From NCBI GenBank assembly GCA_030142905.1, contig JASJOG010000219.1, positions 250,001 through 314,000 on the forward strand: 64,000 nucleotides of DNA, in the 5' to 3' direction. Every line of letters begins with the position of its first letter. The stretch's first letter is position 1. Shown piece after piece: positions 35,301 through 44,300 of this stretch. The stretch is from Heliopora coerulea. Lineage: Eukaryota; Cnidaria; Anthozoa; Scleralcyonacea; Helioporidae. Under the pieces are notes generated by a model. The model was not told where the DNA came from and made no database searches. It saw nothing but the letters and a program-made list of their open reading frames with translations. The position numbers were made by a program, and so were the translations under genes.

Positions 35301-38300
35301 TGTAAACTTTAAGCATTTTATTCGAAACGAGGAATTAAACGAACATCATCGGAGAATCATCTGGTTATGCCTTTGTAAATTTTTGAAGTATTTTTGACTA
35401 TTTTAATGCTAAACCATTCTTGGTGTCTGATAGGCTTACGTTAGCTTTTGAATTTAGGAAGGTATTAGCTACCGTCAAAGTTTAAGATTATAAAATTGAA
35501 GAGTCCAGTGAAGTCTACCCTGAAAGTGGTGAAGGGTTTGTTGGATAATTGATAAACGTTTGTCAAGCTCTAGTCCCAGAAAAACGATTCCGGAATCCTA
35601 GACAGGAATCGAGCTTGCAACCTTCTGATGGCCAATGAGAAGCTCCAACAATTAAACTACCGGACCCAGATGGTGAGCCATGGTGCGAATTCAACATAGA
35701 CTGGAAATGTGGGAGCTTCGAGATATCTTGGATGATCGAAGAACGTTCACATTTCCAACATATATCGCGAAACATGTATTATTGGAAGCACATGGGCTCA
35801 GAATAAAGCATAGCAACACCAAGTTTCAATATAAACGTACCGGGAAGGGAGAAAACGTGATATAAGAAGAGCCTGGAACGAACGACTTTCAATATAAACA
35901 CCCTATAGCACCATGTGTGGTGCAGTGGTCACCACTCGTAAGATGGCTGAATACAGTTTCGAATGTCTTTCGCATCTTATGCTTCCCTTGGACATAACTC
36001 AGTAGAGACTGTAGCTTATCACCTCAAGTTTAAAGGAGTAAGAGGCGATAATGGGCTCTAATGCTGCAATGATACTATTAAGGATTCCCCCAGTTTACGT
36101 GGTAACAATCGTAATTGTAAACTACCTCGAAAATCCATTTTAGTTGAATTAACTGGAAATCTGGTCATTAATATTTGCAATTTGCAATTAGCAATAATTT
36201 GTAGTTTTGTGATTGTCACGGTTCATACGATGAGAACTTTAAAACGAAAATATAAAACTAAGGATATTGATTTTCCGGGCGGAAAGCGTAATCGTAACAA
36301 AAAGATCAGAGCCCAGCTCAGAATTCTTAGGTGTATCGCCATAGTGAAATAGGCAAGTCAAAAAGTTTTAAAACATATTTTCTGACGTTTCGTTGCCTCG
36401 TGCAACATCTTCAGAGTGTAGGTTTACAGGGATGAGAAAAAAACTATACATATGAATCTATAATTACATATTAGAATAATTAGACGGCTAACCAATAGAA
36501 AACTGGGAGACGTGACAGGAAGTGACATGCATACGGAAGAGGAAAGCATTAGAATAGAGAAAGAGGTGTGGAAGAGATATTTTCGTTGAGAGACGGTTTG
36601 TATTTGGAAATAAGTAAACTCTCACGAATGAGGAGTTCAAAGTTAGAGGAAGACCTGCACGAAGAAATAATGGAAAAGTCGTTGGGAGAAATGGCGTGAT
36701 TAGTCTGGCGAGTATGAGCCTGGATACTGGAAGTAGGAAGTGAAGTGGTTGCTCGTTTCTTACCCGTCAAAGGCGAAACCCCCATGTGTTCTGAGATACG
36801 CGTGTGTAAGTGGCGCCTTGTTTGGCCAAAATACAATGCTCCGCAGCATTGACACGTATATTTGTAGACAACACGCGATCTCATTAACATGGGGGTCCTG
36901 TCCTTGAAAGGGAAGAAACCAGACAACCGTCTTCCAGATTGAAAAATAAAGCGCAAAGTAACTTGTGGGAAAGCAGATGAACATAGTTTAGAGACCTGTG
37001 TTCGGATCTGTAGAGCATGTGATCCTGTGAAAGGAAGCTTAAAATAAATGATATTTTTCGGAGGTGAATCAGAATCTTTTGTGGGGGGACAAAACAGACG
37101 ATCAAGAAAACGACGGATGCAGCGATCAAGAAAAATCTCAGGATAACCATTCCTAAGCAATAATTTCTTAAGTTTAAGAACTTCAGCGTGAAAGTGGTGA
37201 AAGGAAGAGCATATTTTAAAGTAGCGATCAAGTAGAGTATAGACGAGACCACGCTTATACGATAACGGAACAAAACTATCAAAACTAGTGAATAAACCGG
37301 TAAAAGTAGGGTTAGGGTTAGGGTTAGGGTTAGGGTTAGGGTTAGGAAATTCAAGCCACTTTTATCCGACCCGCTGAAGACAACGCTTCGCCGAGAACAA
37401 CACCTGCGCAACTTCCTGCTCTCTCTTAAGAAGGACAACATAATCTCTGAGGAACTATACGAACGTTTAACTCCAACAGGCTCTAGACCAGGCATTTTAT
37501 ACGGCTTACCTAAGGTACACAAAGCTAACCTTCCATTTAGACCTATTCTTTCTCCCATCTCAACTCACTCTTATAACCTTTCTAAATTTCTCGTTTCTAT
37601 TCTCACACCTCTCTTAAGCAGTCCTTTTATAATTTCCGATACGTTTTCGTTCCTCGAGGAGTTACGTGCTTCTAACCTTGATACTAATAACATATTTATG
37701 GCGAGCTTTGATGTTAACTCGCTTTTTACTAACGTTCCACTAGACGAGACCATTGACATTATTATTAATAAAGCTTTTAAGAATGCCACTCTTTATCATG
37801 GCTTTTCCGTTTCTCAATTACGTAAATTGTTATGTTTAGGTGTTAAGAATGGTCATTTTTTATTTAACAACTCACTCTACGAACAAGTCGATGGTGTGGC
37901 CATGGGCTCCCCGCTTGGTCCTTTATTTGCTAATATCTTCTTGGCTTTCCACGAACGTAGTTGGTTAACCAACTGCCCTCTAGAATTTAAACCTCTTTTC
38001 TTTCGTCGTTATATTGATGATTGTTTTGTTGTTTTTCGCTCTCGTAATCATGTTCGTCCTTTTCTAGATTATCTCAACTCACAGCATCTCGTCTATACTC
38101 TACTTGATCGCTACTTTAAAATATGCTCTTCCTTTCACCACTTTCACGCTGAAGTTCTTAAACTTAAGAAATTATTGCTTAGGAATGGTTATCCTGAGAT
38201 TTTTCTTGATCGCTGCATCCGTCGTTTTCTTGATCGTCTGTTTTGTCCCCCCACAAAAGATTCTGATTCACCTCCGAAAAATATCATTTATTTTAAGCTT

Positions 38301-41300
38301 CCTTTCACAGGATCACATGCTCTACAGATCCGAACACAGGTCTCTAAACTATGTTCATCTGCTTTCCCACAAGTTACTTTGCGCTTTATTTTTCAATCTG
38401 GAAGACGGTTGTCTGGTTTCTTCCCTTTCAAGGACAGGACCCCCATGTTAATGAGATCGCGTGTTGTCTACAAATATACGTGTCAATGCTGCGGAGCATT
38501 GTATTTTGGCCAAACAAGGCGCCACTTACACACGCGTATCTCAGAACACATGGGGGTTTCGCCTTTGACGGGTAAGAAACGAGCAACCACTTCACTTCCT
38601 ACTTCCAGTATCCAGGCTCATACTCGCCAGACTAATCACGCCATTTCTCCCAACGACTTTTCCATTATTTCTTCGTGCAGGTCTTCCTCTAACTTTGAAC
38701 TCCTCATTCGTGAGAGTTTACTTATTTCCAAATACAAACCGTCTCTCAACGAAAATATCTCTTCCACACCTCTTTCTCTATTCTAATGCTTTCCTCTTCC
38801 GTATGCATGTCACTTCCTGTCACGTCTCCCAGTTTTCTATTGGTTAGCCGTCTAATTATTCTAATATGTAATTATAGATTCATATGTATAGTTTTTTTCT
38901 CATCCCTGTAAACCTACACTCTGAAGATGTTGCACGAGGCAACGAAACGTCAGAAAATATGTTTTAAAACTTTTTGACTTGCCTATTTCACTATGGCGAT
39001 ACACCTAAGAATTCTGAGCTGGGCTCTGATCTTTTTGTTACGATAAAACTAAGGAATTCTGCAGTATTTTATGTTGTACACTCAATAACTATTTTATTGA
39101 AAAGTTTAAAATTGACCGTTAAAATGTTATCAAAAGGGTATAAAAGATTAGATTAGCTAGTTGTATAATAAAAAAAACAAAAAACAAACTAATGAATGAA
39201 ACTGATTGAATTTTCAACCTTGTTGTCAATTCCTATCATTGCCAAGGAAATAGCGAAGATTCTTAACGTTACCCTGCAGGCTAAATGTCCTGTGATAACT
39301 TTTCTTCTGTTCCAATTTTGGAGTTACGGGCTCTAAATTATTCCAGAGTTATGTCGAAAGGGAACATCAAGTGCGAAAAACTCTCAAAACTGCGTTCAGC
39401 CACCTTAATTTTGATTGGGAGACTGGAGTTTAATCTCTGTAAGTACACCACATACGGTCTTGAAATAGTTCAGGAGAAAGTGCTGCCTCCTCATAAAAAA
39501 TCCAAATCGTCTCGAATAAAGATGTTTAATCGTAGGAGCTTGGATCCTCCTATTTAATGAGAGTCTGGCCTGTTGGGGTAATTTGCTAACCTAAGGGTAA
39601 GAAAGTTTAATAAGTGGAGGTCGATGTTAAATCAACCACGCTATAAAAACTAGGTAAGGTCCGGGCGGCTTAAAATTTTTATGATAGCACTTTGAAACCA
39701 CACTTCTCGTTCTTTCAACGTACTGGTTCAAGCATATTATGGTGGTATAAGGACTAACACAGAGCAGACCGAAAGGAACATGGATCGAGGTGCATTAGAA
39801 CCTAATTTCTAGTTACTTCGTTGACAATTTCGACACTTAATAACTGAGTTATAAGGACAAAGTCTGTGCAAGCCATAGCAACTGCAATTTGGTATTTCTC
39901 TGATGAAACATCAGGATCTAAGTTTCAGTTCATCATACTACTTCAAGGCTCCAGGAAATGAACTGTAAAGTTAAAGTTAGGAACAGACCCTGAAAAGATA
40001 GCGTTTATATGATGGTTAATTAGAACTTAAGTTCTACTTCCTTCATCGTACTATCTCAATGCTCCTGAAAGAAATGTAGAGACAAAGTTAGGAGTGCACA
40101 GTGGAATCTGATTTCCAGTCTCTTCAATTCAGAAACACGATCGGTTGTACCTTCTATTGTTGGAAACATGCTGACATAGAACTCAACATCGGCGACACTA
40201 ACGTTCAAATACCCTTTTCCCAAGGGCCAGTTCCCAACGTTGGCCTGGCACCTCAGTTTGCTAAAACTTTGAACTAGTCGATCGAAAACGGCAATGTCCG
40301 ACCATTTTCACATATCCATGTCTGATGTGAAGTTTCTAATCAACACTCTTATTTTAGTATTGTTACCATATTCAAATTAAAGCTGCAAGCAAATTTACTG
40401 GGGAACGATGAAGTCAAATTTCATAACGATGGGTCTTCAACGAAGAACGTGGATGCCATTTTGTGGGCAGTTATGGATCCAGAAGAGCCCGACCGCCGCA
40501 GCTGTCTTAGGGCGATCGTTGCCCCAGGGCACAAGAAACAATACGTGGAAGAAACATGGGATGCGGTGGGAAAGCTATGTCGGTCAAATCTTAAACCTGG
40601 CGTCACGATTTTTTTTTGTGTACCACTATCTGCATCGGAACATTTGCCTCTGAAAGATGTGTATGTAAGGTACGGGTAGACCACTTTTCATGTGTAGTCC
40701 CCTGGAAGTGCTCCTTACTTACAGTCGCCTTTCAGCAGGGGGAATATCTGCCTATTTTATCTAAGTTAGAAACTATAGGCGGATCCATTGGAAGGTTCCA
40801 AGGCCCTTCGAATCCCTTTGTTGTTGTTAAAAATGTCACACTTTTTGTTGAATATAAGTCGGCTGGAAATACATCGAATAACTTGGCCAAGAATTCTGGT
40901 CATTGTCTGTTGTTGAGATTGTATACGTGATTAGACTTTTGTAGCAGGAAGTAATTTCTTTTTCTTAGCAAATAACGGTGGCATATATTGGGAGATGGGC
41001 GGGACCTGAAATCAAGATTCAGTCTTTAAGTAGTTCTTATGTAAATACAACCAATCGCAATGAAAAGTCCAAATTTTAATTTGTTATTAATTGATGTTAT
41101 TTTTTAATTTAATACATACTTGCAGATGTTGAATACCGTTAGATTTTATTAAAAACAGTTCTAAAAATGCTGGAAATACCGATTTGGGGAAACTTACTCT
41201 CCCTCTACCAAGCATTATCCTTCATCATAAGTGAATCTTCTGCCAATCTGCGGTAGCCACTTTGTTTGCCTCCATTTTTCAAAAACGCTGTTCACCGCTT

Positions 41301-44300
41301 AGAACTATATCTCACATCCAGAATTGTCTGGGTAGATTTTGGATAACTGTTATCAACTAGCATCCATTGTTAAATTTATTTACCATATCTTGCATATTTT
41401 ACTTTTCCCTAATGTTCTTCTGTGTAAATTTTTGTTTTATGATAAACGTTACAGCGAATTACTCCTGTAGATGAGTTAATAAAAAGTCTCCTTGTGGCAA
41501 ACAGACAACTGAATGATGCAATTTTGTGGATTTTAGCTTCCAACCTACTGTTGAATCTTGGACACACAACCGCCTTGAACAACCTTATGATCTTAAGGAC
41601 AAAGACATGTTCTTTTTACGTAAGCGGTGTGAAAAATGTACACATGCAGAGGATGATTATTTGGAACGCGTACCAATACAATTCAGAAACGCGTCAATGG
41701 TACGTAATTTAATAGATGCAATGATTTATCGTCACTCCGTAATTATGGAGCGAGTAAATAAGAATACATTTATTTCAGACTATCATGCTTTTTACGTTGA
41801 ATTTATAGCAGAAACCTCCCTCTGTCACTGAACTTATAGACCACTTGACAGGTAAGCCTTTATTAGACTGCGCTCTTTTAAAGAATATTTAAGAATCTCT
41901 GGAGGGATTGGCCATCATCCACCCACACTTGAATGGTAGGACGCATTCTTATAATAAACGTAACGAATAAACAACGCATCGGTGTTGCTGATCTTGTGGA
42001 CTTGACTCAAAAGTAATTTAGGAGATAGAATTATTTTTCTTCTAAAGAGTGACTACATTTGGATTATTCTCCATTATTGTATTAAGAAGTTGTGTGTAAT
42101 AAATAAATAATGTTGTTTAATGGTACACGTACTTGTATTTCAATATCTTATTAATTAGTAAAGAAAGCACCAACGGAAATCTTAATCGTCACATGTTCAG
42201 ATATCAAATTAAACAGTTGCATTAAGCAATATCTATCTCTTTATCTACCTGATCTTCCCGTGCGGCCGCCTGTAAGTTTCACATTCTGGATAACACACTC
42301 CTCGGAGGTTCGTTATTTCAACTTATGTTGTTTCGAGACAGTTCTCTGACTAAATTTATTAAATATACAAGCTTTCGACTACCTAACTGTAGTCTTCGAC
42401 AGGCAAGAGTGGTACACGGGCAAGAGTCTTCCACAGTACAGTAGCAATCAGTCTTTTACTTGGATAGGATACTCCGTCGAGGTTGGTTACCTCAACTAGT
42501 TTTATTCCTTAACCCTATTTCACATGGGGGGGGGGCTTTTTTGGCCCCCCCCACCTATACTTTGTTTCATAAAATTTGAACCGCTTGTCCAATTCGGCCG
42601 AAATTTTGTGACTTTTAATATTTTTTTATTGCGGTTATTTTGCTATAAAGAAGTTTTAAAATTTTTCACGTTTTCCGGGGGTAATTCCACTTTTGTCGCC
42701 AGGGGGTGAAAAATCACTTTTTGCGGTTTTACAATCTTTGGTTTTATTTTTGTCTGATTAGATTTTTTGGACAATAATGTTGAATTTTTTTTGCCTGCCA
42801 ATTACATCTTAGGTCTAAGACAAATTTGAATGGGCAATCATCATTTTTATTTTTTTTCAGCGGGTAAAATTCAATTCCGGCTGTTATTTTTTTAACTCAA
42901 ACATTCTAATGTTTTTCTCAAACTTTGACGTCTTTTTTGATTTTTTGTCACACTGATTTATTACTACATCTTCAATTTAGTTCTATGTTTGCCTTTTTCA
43001 ACTGGAAAATGTAGTCTCGGGAGTAAACACAATGAGTTACTTTCACGTATTCTGTAATTAGTAATTAGTGGAATACAAATCACAGGCAAAACGTTTCTTT
43101 TATACAAATCTTTAAAGCTTCCCTTTTCTATGAAAATATTAGTTGAATCCATTATTGATATTTTGATGTATAGAAAGAAGTGTAAAACAGATTAGAAACC
43201 CTACTTATCTGAGGTATTGAAAAAGGTGTGAAAAGTTACAAAAGTTACAACAAGTGACAGTACGTCGAAAACCAGCAGCACTTGAAGCTCCGAGTGATCG
43301 AAAAAGATGCTTTTACTGGATCAAACAGTTGAAGGGAAAGCCTCATTACAAGGAACAAAAGAACAAACTTAGCAAATCTAAGCATTGTTGTCCATCTTGT
43401 CAAAGAACAATATGAACAAAGCATGCAAGTTACGTATGTAATGAATGTATTGAAAAATTCCACATATAGACATGAACAGACCTCCAGCAAAGACACTTGA
43501 AAAAAATTTTTGTAGATATTTTGATGTTTTTTGACTAGTAATATATTTTTCTAACATATCCCAAAGTTTCATGCATTTCCCATTTCCAGTTCTCGAAATA
43601 ATTACGGGGGGCCAAAAAAGCCCCCCCCCCCATGTGAAATAAGGGCATACCGATATGCCATGTTAAATAGGGTTAAGTCTTTTGGCACAACAATAACATT
43701 CAGTCTGTCAGCAACAATCATTGATAAATTTAACAGGGACGTGAAAATTTGGAAAATTTTAGGTCCGGATGACTCATAGATAAGTTGAAAACGTACTCCG
43801 GCTCAGCAGGCACGATACATTACTAATTTGCACAACCAATATGGCTGACTAACAAGCTTCACTTTCTAATTGTCTTATCTTTATGGAGAATAAATCGTAT
43901 CTTTCATGACTATAAAATTCTTTGCCCGAATAAGTCCATCATCACAAATGAACTCTTAGTTGTAGAAGAGTTTAACATTATGCTTAATAAACCGTAACTA
44001 AACAAGGGTCTTCAAAAAGTTTAAAAACACTCGCCTTCGGCTCATGTTTTTGTTACGCTTTTCTCAATATTCACAACATTCCGAGTGTTTATATCACAGT
44101 TTATAACATGGATGTAATTCAACGCCGCTTCTGTCTGGCTGCCAAGCGTGCTCCATAGCTCGATGGAGCACGCGGAAAACTGCAGGAAAACATTCCGAAG
44201 GAAAAAAATTCCTGAGGAAATTATTATTAAACAGTGAAAATAAGCGAGTTCTTAAATGGCGAAGGAAAATATTATCGACAGGTGGACGTGAGTAACAGAT

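Larger units (their letters stand above)
36252..39055. mobile_element. Head-to-head PLE pair (family A) with telomere repeats at the junction, 13-bp target duplication
   Basis: ATAAAACTAAGGA at 36252-36264 and 39043-39055 brackets two 5'-truncated PLE copies with 3' ends outward. The arms 36293-37243 and 38090-39042 look identical. The 40-bp junction 37307-37346 is (TTAGGG)n. It lies in a 5.4-kb intron of the PIDD1-like gene. The near-perfect arms and an undisturbed 480-codon frame in the right copy show the insertion is recent. Confidence 0.9.

Noticed and set aside
36884..37558. 224-codon minus-strand open frame across the PLE junction
   Set aside because: It reads the telomere repeat as a Leu-Thr run and the PLE in the wrong frame; a shadow of the real PLE frames.
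41455..41712. Exon reading ITPVDELIKSLLVANRQLND
   Set aside because: The acceptor is plausible, but this frame leads to an early stop and does not join the death-domain exon; the acceptor at 41536 keeps the gene open.
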